64,000 nt of DNA from Prostheceraeus crozeri (Eukaryota; Platyhelminthes; Polycladida; Euryleptidae). Shown here in pieces: positions 31,328 to 44,766 of this stretch; the stretch's first letter is position 1, and every line of letters starts with the position of its first letter. The stretch covers positions 38,016 through 102,015 of the forward strand of contig CAJQUW010016141.1 in assembly GCA_907163375.1 (NCBI GenBank). Reading direction: 5' to 3'. The notes under the pieces were generated by a model. It was not told where the DNA came from. It saw only the letters and a program-made list of their open reading frames with translations, and did no database searches. The position numbers and the translations under genes were made by a program.

Positions 31328-34248
31328 ATGGATTTTTATGTTGTAAAATACAAAGGTTCTGGAAAACTGGCAGTTGTAAAGGAATGTCAGGTGGCTGCGA
31401 AATGTGAAGAGGGGTGGCTAGCAAAGCCAAACAAGTCGGGAAAGACATATTCGGCAACACCAGTCCGTGAGTCCTCATTTCCTACTTCAAAAGCTGCATG
31501 GAGTTTCACGAAAGAATATCTACACCAGAAGGAAGCAAATGCTGCTGCCACCGTTAGCGGACGAAGTAAGTGACATCAATTCACTCGTGACTATTAAATA
31601 TCCTATCAGGAGAAATGCGTTCTTATCAACTCGTATTACCTGAGGACCTGAGAATTTCTTCATTGTTTTTGACTCGTACGAGAAAGTTCCATGATGGGAT
31701 AATCTCATTTTCATGCATGTTGGGATGGGTGGACAAAATCATTATCAGTATGATATAATCGTGGGCCGATAACATAATGTGATTCAGAAAAATGTATACG
31801 GTGCACTTGACCGTTGGCGTAACTATCTGAAATTCACAGTGGTGGCATAGGATATTCGAGAATACAAGATATGTGTTCATACGCGTACATGGATTCTGTT
31901 GCGTAATGAGTGTCAAGAAGTAAAACAAGTATATAATACAGTCGTCATGAAGGATATTTGAAGTACCAAAACAATTCAAAATGTCACTATAAACTAATAG
32001 TAGGGAATGATGGCGTTAAGCCTTGTCATTCATGTACATATGAGTTTCTACATTTAAATGTATTAAGTAGACTATTCTGCGAAGGTATACATTGAATTGC
32101 ATTTTTTAACTGCTACATAAATCATAAAAAATATTGAGGAATATCAGAACAGGAAGTCTTGGTACTTCGAGTGGTGCCACGTATGATTATGAATGGTTCG
32201 ACACATACATACAATGATGTTGCATGACTGAATTTCTAATGTACGAGTAGGTGTATGAACATTTCTTATGCAGCAGCATTTGTCCAACATTCGAAATGCG
32301 TTTAACAATATTCGGCACATCGCACATTTACAGAAGGGTCTCAGAAAAAAGTTAAAGTTTTTAAGAAGAGTTTTATTTAACATTTTCTAAATTTCTTCTA
32401 TATTCTCAGATTCGGATCCTTGCAAACAGTGCTCGATTTTGAAGGAGAAGTTGTCGGCCGCAAACGAACGCTATGAGGCTCTACAGCAACACCTTACGGC
32501 TTTGCAAGGGAGACTCGATGAAAAGAACGCTTTTCTGAGAAGAGTTGGTGGTAAGCAAATCGATAATCGCAACGCATTGATTTATTTGTTGTACAGATGA
32601 AAGGTATTTTCAGATTTCGATACGATGATCACTCGACTAACGGAAGCGACTGAACAAGTAGAAAGTTTGGCATCAACTATCGCAGCAACACCTTCACTTT
32701 CTCAAGTTGGCTCATCAGGGCAACCGACAACGACATGCGCTTACAACGCTGGGACCACCATCGGTCAGTTCACGTTCTCCGGTCATTGTGTAAACAAGAT
32801 GAAACGAGAAAGAAGCTCTAAAGATGGACGATCACGGGTCATTCGGAAAGCTCTGCATGAGCTGTTTGACGTAGAGGAGCTGGCAACGAGAACTCCGGCT
32901 GGAGGTGGTGGCAAACCACCTCTCAGTTTGGCGAAATTGACGGCGGTTCAAGGTAAGAAAGCCGAGTGATGCGAAATTGTAATTACTAAGTGATTTCATA
33001 AGTAGACTAATGTGAAACGACTATTTCAACGTGGGATCGTGACCATGCCCCTCTGGTTTTTATAACTGGTGCGTGTGATACAGAAAGTATATTATTAAAA
33101 TATAGCAAAAGCTTCCTAGCACCTAAAGAAGTGTCTTCGACACACATTTGCGCGTTGGATAGTAATACTTGTATGATGTCTACTAAGCCATTATTTGAAT
33201 AAACTAACTTCAATACATAACTGACGAATGACCACTCAGATGATCTCATATTGCAATTGCTCATCCTTTTCAAATTGTAATTAGTTTATTTTAAAATTTA
33301 CAAGCGTTATGTATGATCTCGAAACGAAAATTTCGTACCGCTGTAGATATCATAGCCGAAGGTGTTATATGGAATTTCTAGTAGAGAGTTAAATCGAAAA
33401 TGGGAATACCAACTGAATTCGTTACACAGTTTGGATTGTAGATGCATTATCTAATAGTTGTGACCTCCACGTGTCTTAGCTGAAGTGTTTTCGAAAAAAA
33501 GTCACAAAAGAAAAAGGAGAAACATCTGTCTGAATGGCTGTCAGTCACCTACAAATAGCACATCATCTTTCGGAATAATACATTTTACCTCATAATTTTT
33601 AGTGTATGTTACAGACACAATCGTCAATCAATCTAATCCAATAAATATTTGTAAAACATTTTCCCGCAAAAACAGACATGCGATATCAGACGTGTACTGA
33701 TATACCGTCATTCATTCTAAGTATCAAGGTGTATCCAACAGATATAAATAATTTTTCGAGAAAATGGTAAAAACATACGGTTATGTGCCATTTAAGGAAA
33801 CCGAAAAACATCGGTAAAAAATTTAAATCACGTTTTTCGTTGGTCTTTCTTTAAGATTTTTCTTCATTCTTTTGTGGCACAATTAAAGCATATTTCAAGT
33901 TAAATGTAGAAGTGCTGAATTGCATATTTTAACATCCTGTCATGTATCCTCATTTCAAAGTGCATTTAGTGTAAATTGCAATCGACAAGACTTAAAAATA
34001 ACTACATCCCTACTATACTCCCGTCACTTGAACACTCAAATGTCTTTTCTTCAGACATTGCAAAGCTGGCCTTGGAATGCGATGTGGAGATGGCGGAAGT
34101 TAATGCTACAGCAAGACAATTATGCATTGAAGCCAGGCGGACGATTAACAAGAAGAAAGAGAAAGAGGCGAAGAAGAAGGAAGAGGAGAAGAAAAGTATT
34201 GAGGATGAGAACGAAGACATTCCAACACCTGACGAAGAAGACGTATAA
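31328..34248 (+). CDS. BEN-domain protein, four exons, partner gene of the transposon
   Basis: Exons at 31328-31565, 32410-32550, 32614-32952 and 34055-34248 join in frame across three phase-1 GT-AG introns (donors GTAAGT, GTAAGC, GTAAGA; acceptors CTCAG, TTCAG, TTCAG). The product is about 303 aa. Exon 1 begins MDFYVVKYKGSGKLAVVKE, a small beta-rich domain. Exon 2 is a coiled coil after a C-K-Q-C. Exon 3 holds a BEN-like domain (IRKALHELFDVEELATRTPAG, then KPPLSLAKL). Exon 4 is a Lys/Glu-rich helix with an acidic tail. BEN domains bind DNA. Its place inside the element, 40 bp beyond the transposase stop, suggests a second transposition or chromatin protein, like the accessory TnpA of CACTA elements. 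Splice sites are read by eye. Confidence 0.75.
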
Positions 34249-37200
34249 AGATAGATTTATGCATTTCAATTAATGGTTGACGTATGTTTAGTGTATGGTA
34301 TACCTCTTTGCATATTATTTTTTAATTTTCATTGTGAATAAGAGAAGGGCAAATATGTCCTGATATAATTACCGAAACATTGATTTATGTGCAACACACA
34401 CACGCATGCTTATTTATCATATGCATCAGCTCAATGCACGTTTCGGCTTTGGCTTATCCACGCGCAGCTATAGTATTTGAGTGCTAGTCATGAACTGCTA
34501 AGAGAAGAAAGGTTGCGATCGAACAAAACTATAGGTGACACCTTGTACTGAATATTCATAGAAATATATGTTGGAAGTTGTTGAGTTTTTATGAATTTAC
34601 ATACATCAACCGTTAATTTTAATGAGGATGTGAAACTCTTGCGTAGTCAGAACTTTCTTAGAATTTCATTCATTTTTATTCGGAGATATCAGATGTTATG
34701 CGTATTTTTTCATTTACAACGCCATCTCGTTTCCTATGTAATTTTTGTGATATATCATTCCAGCAATCAATATCTTTGATTGTCAAGTAAACTTAATCAG
34801 ACTACCAAATGCAAATAATACTCAGATTCATGAGTCTGTAATGATTTAGTTGTAAGTATAGATTTCTTCGACCAATTTGTATTTATATCAAAATGAATAA
34901 ATTCTTATTAACTCTCCGTAGTCTTCTCAGGTGTCAAAGCCTTCACTCAGGATACTGAGCAATTCTGGAGCGTGTCTCTCACCCCTCTTGTTCTTGTCCT
35001 CAATGAATTATTCTTCATGATATCATGTCGATGTATATTTGAGTTAAAACCACAATTTTTTGCGAAAGTTGTAATTAGAGCTCGAGCTTTCGGCCACCGT
35101 TCAACTGGTCACTTGGTGAGGTGACTCATCATGTTGAAGTTTGGTCGAATCATTTGCAATGTGAAGTGAGATGTCTGTGAATTTATTTTGATATTAATAC
35201 AAATTGGTCGAAAAAATCTCATCTTTTCTAACTGTACCGTATTCAAATCAGTTACAAGAATTTTTGGCAAGCTGATTTTTAGTGAAAGAAATTTTCCATA
35301 CTTTTATAAAGTTTCCATATACTTTTTATAGAGTTTTCCCATACTTTCATAAGTGCTGTACCATGATTTTCAAAGTTTTTTATCTTGTTTGTTGTTGTTG
35401 ATATCCGACGTTCACTTCTTACGAATAGTCTGAAAACATTCAATTGGAACCAATTACGAGGACTGTAAGTTTGTTGGATGGTAGCAATGGGTATTTGTTA
35501 TTTTGTATGACGCTGTTTATTGCATTCCACAATTTTTCCGAAGGGCGAAATACCTGCAGTGCAACAACAAGACTTTCAATCGTGACTATTTCCACTGTGA
35601 CTACTTCAATTCGTGATAAATTTTGACGATGTTTTAGAAACCGATTTAGACGCTGTATTTGTTTTTGAACTTTCGTTTGAAAATCTTATTTACATATATG
35701 TAGTTTTATACTTGGCTGTTATTTAGCTATTGTAAATTGTTTTCTTATTTGAATCATTTATATTATACAAGGAGACCCTTAACTCCCTAGACTGCTATTT
35801 TTGTACGTATTGTTGCATATTGTACGTATTGTTTTTTTTAATAAAGCTTGCTACATGTATGTAAGTTTCAAGATAATGTAATATTGTCTTCCAGGTTTTT
35901 CACTGAAAACGCCATAATGCAATTCCTTTTATGTATGACATTGGTTAAAGATAAAATAAATGAAATTTGATGTAAGATTAATAAGTCGCTGCTCAACTCC
36001 AAGTTGGAAACAAGAATTAACAGAATTTGTTTGATGGAAAAAATGGAAATCCTTGATAATAAAAATTATTTGTTTAAAATAAACAATGTAATAAAAAAAA
36101 CGGCTCACGATTGTGTCTGCGGTTCAAAAAGCATCCGGTTTTGCTTTGATATACGCTTCAAATCATCACAAATTTAGACAACTTGATTTTTAATCAACTG
36201 CTGAAAATCGACTTTTCTGAATAAATTTCTGAAAATAGCGCAACTTGTAGCAAGAGATTTCCCCGGGAACTGAGTAGTTCCCAACTTATATCAATGTCAA
36301 TACACCAACAACCAACTGTTGTTGAAACGTAACACTCAATTTCAAATTCCGTAGAAACTTTGACAAAGTTTCATCTAAATGAAATTTGATCTTTTACATT
36401 CTACAACATTGATTAGTCCTAAATGAAAGGAATTTTATAAAAGTGTTTTCAATCAAAAATCTGATACTTTGCATTAGCCAAATAGTCAATAAAACTGTCC
36501 AGTGTCTGGTAAGCTATGACAAAAGTGCAGTGTCTTACATAAAGTAATATGGGTCATCCAGTATGAAATACAAAATTTTAAAAATCAAGTTAATAAATTT
36601 TTATTACAGTACCGTTTGTTTTTAGTGATTTGACATTTTTTGTCTGCATGTACAGAGCTCAGGTGGCAAATAGTTATTTTTAGTCTTTATAGCAAAGTAT
36701 ACATACTAGTCCCCATATTGGAAACGCTGTTAAGTAGATTTACATTTTTTTCTTCAAAGAGCTATTTAAAGTTTTCTAATTTCAAGATAAAAAGGATTTT
36801 TTTACTGTATTAAAAGTGTAAGATGCATATGTAGGAACTCTGGCAATCAACATGTAATAATTCTTACATACATGAACATTTTAACAGATGTTGATCTCCG
36901 TAAGTCTCTAATGTTATATCGGGTTCACTCAACTGTTGTTAACCAAGAAATAGAAAATCTGGAAATTTTCCGATTGCATGGCTACGCTAGTAGACTAGTT
37001 GCTACGACAATGATATCGAGCGAAGAAACTGGCATACGATTTCAGCACTGCAGATTTACCAGCAGGCAGTAGCCTTTAATAGTGATTAGTCACAGTTGAT
37101 AGAGTAGCTTTTGAATGATCAGTTCAATATATTATTGTGACAGCGCGAATATTTAGCTCTGACGACTGGTAAGAGTCATAAAAGAGCGGATAAGAAATTT

Positions 37201-38250
37201 TATTTTTTCAAGTCGCTTGCATGCCATACCACTCTCATTTGATTATTTATTATTATACATCTGGCAGGGGTTAAAGCATCCATAATAATCATTCGGTGCC
37301 TACATATGAGATGTGGAGAATGCCATCCATGTTCGAAATGCCAGACCAATACAGCAATAGCGTGGCATAAAATCATCCTTATTTCATTGTCAATAAATAA
37401 TTGTGAGTTCAGATTTGAATATTCCATTGTCTTGATGTGAGAAGATCTCATTATGACCCCACTATGAATAGATACTTCAAATCTTTTTGAGATCAATAGG
37501 TCAGAGAAAGTTAAACAATTCCATTTGACATGTGAGTGATGCACAATTAATTTCGTCATTCTATGCAAAATTATTAAAAGTATAACAGGCTGATGTGCTG
37601 ACAAACAACGATTCAAAGAATCTACACAATTACAATTATAGGAAATTAGAGGATTTTTAGGAAAAGTACATGTAAATGTCTACTAATGAATTACAATGCT
37701 ACCTGCCCCATCCAATCGAAACGTACCCTTGTAATAGGAAAGTTGCATAGAGCGGATAATGTATGCTCAATCTGGAAACTGTTTGATTTAGTAATTCATA
37801 CTTGTACAGCACTAGTCGAAAAAAGTAACTCAATTTGCACCTGAAATTGAAATGTCTGTACCGTTAATCCGTTAATTGTACTGTTGCAATCCGCAATCAA
37901 ATTGCAATTGCATGTGTTTTCTGATAGAAAGTAATTTCGTGATGGACTGACACCACGAGTTGGTGTGCTTGCAACATCGTAAATGTACTTACACTGTATA
38001 CATGTAATGTGGAAACAAACAAATGGAAATTTTTAGCTTGTTATTATATCATTGTGCTAGTAAGTGACATTATTTATTTATTCCCAACTAACTTATCTCA
38101 GTGATTCTCTTATATCACTTTGCAGTGTTCACATAATATTTTATTCGCTATGACATTGATTTACAAATTAAAATTATTCACATACAATGATTCGCAATAA
38201 AAAAATTATATCAAATAATTCATTACAACTCATAATTTTCAATGGTGGCA
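34249..38250. other. 3' non-coding part of the transposon core
   Basis: Four kilobases without a supported gene. It is AT-rich, with scattered T-runs and no clear tandem repeat. It is missing from all derivatives, so it belongs to the unique core. AATAAA signals occur repeatedly in it (for example near 35840 and 35955), any of which could end the upstream transcripts. Confidence 0.5.
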
Positions 38251-38790
38251 ATTTCTTTTAAGATTGTTTATGTTACTGAATGCTAACGAGTTGCTTCACC
38301 TTCTATTTTTATCTTCTGCTTAAGGGTTTATGGTACCATCCTCTTCACTCGAACTTTGATTTTAAAAAATCATACAAAAATGTTTATCTTAGATCAATTG
38401 GGTACGTCGTTCTTGTGTTATAACAAATGAATGCCATAAATGTGATTTTATGATGATCCTAAAATGCTGTTAATAGCTGTCTCCCTCATGATATGTTCTG
38501 TATCTAAATCAGTTGACTTGCTACATTTAACATGAGGTTACCGGAGACACAAGGTGCTTTTGACTTTGTTCCCTTTCAGATGAAAGTACGACATATTGAA
38601 TATAGAATGCATATTATTATTCATATGATAATTGGCGGTTGTAATAATGAATTCATGCTGTTGTAGAACATATGTACAACATCAAAACATATGTGCTTTG
38701 TATGATATTCTTTCCTACGATATACTGCTGTATGCATATTCTTCATGCTGCATTTTATATCAGAAACATACTCTGAAAACTCACGCGTGT
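38251..38790. other. Right internal non-coding segment of full-length transposon
   Basis: It starts at TTCTTTTAAGATTG, the right side of the deletion seen in derivatives, and is similar to them up to GTTTAGGATGA before the palindrome array. No gene is seen. Confidence 0.6.
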
Positions 38791-39578
38791 TTAGGATGAA
38801 TTTGCGTACCTATTTTCATAGTATGTTTCTTTGTATGATTCATGCATATAGCACAACAACGCGTTACATGATCCTAGTACGTCTCATGCTATGTTTCGTA
38901 TGTCTGTTCCATGCTATGTTTCACACCATGTTTTCACAGCGTATGCCATATATGTATACTACTTTCATAATATGATTCATGCTATGTAAAGTCATCGTAT
39001 GAATCTTACGTATGCCAAGGTATGGCCCGACAGAGCGTTACATGCTCATAGTATGTTTCATACTATGCTTCATACGTCTGTTCCATACTATGATTCATAC
39101 TGCGTTTTCACAGTGTGTCTGGTATGAATACGTATATGATTTTTCATGGTATGTTTCATAGTATGATTTTGCTGAGTATGATTTAGGGTATGCTTCATAC
39201 TAAGTTTCATACTATGGTAACGGGTATGGCCTGACAGAGCGTTACATGTCCATAGTATGTTTCATAGTATGCTTCATACGTCTGTTCCATACTATGATTC
39301 ATACTATGTTTTCACAGTGTGTCTGGTATGAATACGTATATGATTTTTCATGGTATATTTCATAGTATGATTTTGATGAGTATGATTTAGGGTATGCTTC
39401 ATACTAAGTTTTATACTATGTAAAGTCATAGTATGAATCATACGTATGCCAGGGTATGGCCTGACAGAGCGTTACATGTCCATAGTATGTTTCATGCTAT
39501 GTTACATACGTCTGTCTCATACTATGTTTCATACGAATGTTTCATAGTATGATTCATACCAATTTTTTCTGTACGGGA
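38791..39578. repeat. Right subterminal repeat array
   Basis: Three to four units of about 210-235 bp. Each has a CGTTACATG box with CCGACA(G/A) beside it and several CATAGTATG/CATACTATG palindromes, ending in TTTCTGTACGGGA. Confidence 0.8.
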
Positions 39579-39734
39579 TATACGCACATATTTTCATAGT
39601 ATGTTTCTTTGTATGATTCATGCGTATGACCCGACAACGCGTTACATGCTCTTAGTACGTCTCATACTACGTCTGTCTCATACTATCTTTCATACGAATG
39701 TTTCATAGTATGATTCATACCAATTTTTTCTGTA
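39579..39734 (+). mobile_element. Right tail of the interrupted derivative
   Basis: Sequence continuing from 26641 after the nested insertion: TATACGCAC, palindromes, and an end TTTTTTCTG-TA that joins the next copy. Confidence 0.7.
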
Positions 39735-42250
39735 TCCCGTACAGAAATAAGTCTGTATGAATCATAGTATGAAAATGTATGAAAAATAGTATGACAACGC
39801 ATATGTATGTAATAACATACTATGAAACATAGTGTGCATAAGTATGAAAAGCGCATACGCATGTATTAACATACTATGAAACGTAGTATGCGTAAGTATG
39901 AATAGCGCATACGTATGTATTAACATACTATGAAACATAGCATGCATAATTATGAGCGATGCATACGTATGTCTTGACATTCTATAAATTGTGCTATGAA
40001 TAAAAATGTATTGCGCATATGTATGCATTATCATAGTATGAAACATAGTATGCATAAGTATGAATTTCGCATACGTATGTATCAACATACTGTGAAACAT
40101 TGTCATAATTAATTATCTAAATTCATACCGTATAGACATATACTATACTACATGTTATTGTGCAGGAGTAATCTATGTTGGGTAGCGGCAATTTTTTCTC
40201 CTATGATGTTTGATGCGCAACCCGAATTTTGTACCCATGCTGAATGATGATGGTGATTATCAGTCATCTATACAGAATTAATGAGTGATATCAAATATAA
40301 CTTTCGTTGAATATACGCATTTCATCTGTTGTTGTTCAACTTCCTGATGAACGACGTACCCATTTTTATCTCAGGTCATTGGAAATAATTATTTTTCATT
40401 TCATTATCTAACTATTTTGCTAACATATAATGACATTATTTGCAGATGACGAATTCGTCAATAGTTCTGATTCTTGTGATAATGAAATTCTTTCACATAT
40501 ACCACAGTATCTCCACAATATTTCAACGTGTTTCGAAAATTATAGTGAAAACCCACTGATGTTGCCCAACACATCGATTTTGTTTTATTTTTAATGCATA
40601 AATGATTCATTTATGTATATTTAGTCTAACCAAGAATTCATCGAGCTGGATCCTTCTCATCTCATGATTGCATGACCTATATGCATTTTTGTTTACATAA
40701 CAGAATGATATCATAAGAATTTGATTATCGATTACCATATAAGAGCTGGTATTATTCTTGTTTAAACGAAAAAATGACGTGTCTTGTAGCTTTCTTTTGC
40801 TCAAAGAATTAGTAATTCAGCGAGTTTACGTTTGAAAAGTCTCATGTGTATTGTGGATCTCTACAATGTCAGTAAAAATTTGAAAGTCCATTTTTGAGTA
40901 ATCTAAAAGTTAAACATGAAAGTGTTGCTAATATAATTTCCTTGAATTGCCATTGATTAAGCGCTATTTTGAGCAACAACACATTTTAGATAAGTAATTC
41001 TATCAAACATGATTCATGAATGTAATAAAAACTAATTCAAATAGTTTCGAAAAATATTGTTGATATTTATTTTGATTATTTATCTTTCCTATTATTGCTT
41101 GAGAAATTGCCACCATATCATAAACGTGTATAATTCTTTTATTAGTGTGTCATTGTATCTGAAGTTTTCCATCATGCCCATCAGGGTTGTCCAGTCTAAC
41201 TCAGAAGGCTCCTGATTCCTTTCATTTCTCTAATAATAAGCATTAGTTTATTTCCATTGAAAGCATAAATGAACTTGTATGAACGTCAAAACAATTAACT
41301 TCACACTGTCTTGACGTGGGAGCATTATTATTAGCTGCTTGCATTACAGGTAACGGTAACGGATTCTTTTAAGATTGTTTATGTTACTGAATGCCAACGA
41401 GTTGCTTCACTTTCTATTTTTCTTCTGCTTAAGGGTTTATGGTACCGTCCTCTTCACTCGAACTTTGATTTTAAAAAATCATACAAAAATGTTTATCTAT
41501 GATCAAATGGCTACGTCGTTCGTGTGTTATAACAAATGAATGCCATAAATGTGATTTTAACGTATGAGAAATTGTAATTATTATTATGATCTTGAAATGC
41601 TGCTAATAGCTGTCTCCCTCACTTTGTATCTAAATCAGTTGACTTGCTACATTTAACATGTTACCGGAGAGACAAGGTGCTCTTGACTTTGTTCCCTTTC
41701 AGATTAAAATACGACATATTGAATACAGAATGCATGTTATTATTCATATGAGAAATGGTGCATATAAGAATGAATTCATGCTGTTATAGAATATATGTAC
41801 AACATCAAAACATATGTGCTTATGTATGATATTCCTTCGGAAGATATCCTGCTGTATGCATATATGTTGCATTTTTATGTCAGAAATGTGCTCCGAAAAC
41901 TCACTCGTGTTTAGGATGAGTATACGCACCTATTTTCATAGTATGTTTCTTTGTATGATTCATGCGTATGACCCGACAACGCGTTACATGCTCTTAGTAC
42001 GTCTCCTACCATGTTTCGTATGTCTGTTCCATACTATGTTTCACACCATGTTTTCACAGCGTCTGCCGTATGAGTATGCATACTATTTTCATAATATGAT
42101 TCATACTATGTAAAGTCACAGTATGAATCGTACGTATGTTAGGTATGACCCGACAGAGCGTTACATGTCCATAGTATGTTACATACGTCTGTTTCATACT
42201 ATGTTTCATACGAATGTTTCATAGTATGATTCATACCAATTTTTTCTGTA
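39735..42250 (+). mobile_element. Gene-less derivative, tandem unit 1 (2516 bp)
   Basis: It begins TCCCGTACAG after CTG-TA and runs through left palindromes, left internal part, deletion junction (GGTAACGGTAACGGATTC near 41350), right internal part and right palindromes. It lacks the 9.85-kb gene core. Four repeated open frames in it only reflect the DNA repeat. Confidence 0.9.
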
Positions 42251-44766
42251 TCCCGTACAAAAATAAGTCTGTATGAATCATAGTATGAAAATGTATGAAA
42301 AATAGTATGACAACGCATACGTATGTAATAACATACTATGAAACATAGTGTGCATAAGTATGAAAAGCGCATACGCATGTATTAACATACTATGAAACGT
42401 AGTATGCGTAAGTATGAATAGCGCATACGTATGTATTAACATACTATGAAACATAGCATGCATAATTATGAGCGACGCATACGTATGTCTTGACATTCTA
42501 TAAATTGTGCTATGAATAAAAATGTATTGCGCATATGTATTCATTATCATAGTATGAAACATAGTATGCATAAGTATGAATTTCGCATACGTATGTATCA
42601 ACATACTGTGAAACATTGTCATAATTAATTATCTAAATTCATACCGTATAGACATATACTATACTACATGTTATTGTGCAGGAGTAATCTATGTTGGGTA
42701 GCGGCAATTTTTTCTCCTATGATGTTTGATGCGCAACCCGAATTTTGTACCCATGCTGAATGATGATGGTGATTATCAGTCATCTATACAGAATTAATGA
42801 GTGATATCAAATATAACTTTCGTTGAATATACGCATTTCATCTGTTGTTGTTCAACTTCCTGATGAACGACGTACCCATTTTTATCTCAGGTCATTGGAA
42901 ATAATTATTTTTCATTTCATTATCTAACTATTTTGCTAACATATAATGACATTATTTGCAGATGACGAATTCGTCAATAGTTCTGATTCTTGTGATAATG
43001 AAATTCTTTCACATATACCACAGTATCTCCACAATATTTCAACGTGTTTCGAAAATTATAGTGAAAACCCACTGATGTTGCCCAACACATCGATTTTGTT
43101 TTATTTTTAATGCATAAATGATTCATTTATGTATATTTAGTCTAACCAAGAATTCATCGAGCTGGATCCTTCTCATCTCATGATTGCATGACCTATATGC
43201 ATTTTTGTTTACATAACAGAATGATATCATAAGAATTTGATTATCGATTACCATATAAGAGCTGGTATTATTCTTGTTTAAACGAAAAAATGACGTGTCT
43301 TGTAGCTTTCTTTTGCTCAAAGAATTAGTAATTCAGCGAGTTTACGTTTGAAAAGTCTCATGTGTATTGTGGATCTCTACAATGTCAGTAAAAATTTGAA
43401 AGTCCATTTTTGAGTAATCTAAAAGTTAAACATGAAAGTGTTGCTAATATAATTTCCTTGAATTGCCATTGATTAAGCGCTATTTTGAGCAACAACACAT
43501 TTTAGATAAGTAATTCTATCAAACATGATTCATGAATGTAATAAAAACTAATTCAAATAGTTTCGAAAAATATTGTTGATATTTATTTTGATTATTTATC
43601 TTTCCTATTATTGCTTGAGAAATTGCCACCATATCATAAACGTGTATAATTCTTTTATTAGTGTGTCATTGTATCTGAAGTTTTCCATCATGCCCATCAG
43701 GGTTGTCCAGTCTAACTCAGAAGGCTCCTGATTCCTTTCATTTCTCTAATAATAAGCATTAGTTTATTTCCATTGAAAGCATAAATGAACTTGTATGAAC
43801 GTCAAAACAATTAACTTCACACTGTCTTGACGTGGGAGCATTATTATTAGCTGCTTGCATTACAGGTAACGGTAACGGATTCTTTTAAGATTGTTTATGT
43901 TACTGAATGCCAACGAGTTGCTTCACTTTCTATTTTTCTTCTGCTTAAGGGTTTATGGTACCGTCCTCTTCACTCGAACTTTGATTTTAAAAAATCATAC
44001 AAAAATGTTTATCTATGATCAAATGGCTACGTCGTTCGTGTGTTATAACAAATGAATGCCATAAATGTGATTTTAACGTATGAGAAATTGTAATTATTAT
44101 TATGATCTTGAAATGCTGCTAATAGCTGTCTCCCTCACTTTGTATCTAAATCAGTTGACTTGCTACATTTAACATGTTACCGGAGAGACAAGGTGCTCTT
44201 GACTTTGTTCCCTTTCAGATTAAAATACGACATATTGAATACAGAATGCATGTTATTATTCATATGAGAAATGGTGCATATAAGAATGAATTCATGCTGT
44301 TATAGAATATATGTACAACATCAAAACATATGTGCTTATGTATGATATTCCTTCGGAAGATATCCTGCTGTATGCATATATGTTGCATTTTTATGTCAGA
44401 AATGTGCTCCGAAAACTCACTCGTGTTTAGGATGAGTATACGCACCTATTTTCATAGTATGTTTCTTTGTATGATTCATGCGTATGACCCGACAACGCGT
44501 TACATGCTCTTAGTACGTCTCCTACTATGTTTCGTATGTCTGTTCCATACTATGTTTCACACCATGTTTTCACAGCGTCTGCCGTATGAGTATGCATACT
44601 ATTTTCATAATATGATTCATACTATGTAAAGTCACAGTATGAATCGTACGTATGTTAGGTATGACCCGACAGAGCGTTACATGTCCATAGTATGTTACAT
44701 ACGTCTGTTTCATACTATGTTTCATACGAATGTTTCATAGTATGATTCATACCAATTTTTTCTGTA
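42251..44766 (+). mobile_element. Gene-less derivative, tandem unit 2 (2516 bp)
   Basis: Almost identical to unit 1 in length and sequence, including shared changes such as CCCGTACAAAAA at the start. Such identity suggests recent duplication or unequal exchange between units. Confidence 0.9.

Larger units (their letters stand above)
26642..39578 (+). mobile_element. Full-length 12.9-kb TNP2/CACTA-like transposon
   Basis: Ends are TCCCGTACAGAAA at the left and its inverse TTTCTGTACGGGA at the right, followed inward on both sides by GTATGAATCATAGTATG. TA flanks both ends and matches the target sequence GAGTATACGCAC seen uninterrupted in sister copies. The element has about 0.4 kb (left) and 0.8 kb (right) of subterminal palindromes, then internal non-coding DNA shared with the derivatives, and a unique 9.85-kb core (28.40-38.25 kb) with two genes. 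Subterminal arrays and a TNP2 transposase fit the CACTA/CMC group, but the ends are not CACTA. This is the only copy here with genes, so it may drive the others. Confidence 0.8.

Noticed and set aside
33920-34273. 117-codon Arg-rich frame
   Set aside because: It overlaps the last BEN-gene exon in another frame; the spliced frame explains the region better.
37200-37616. 138-codon minus-strand frame
   Set aside because: No recognisable domain, poor coding pattern, lies in the non-coding 3' part of the transposon core.
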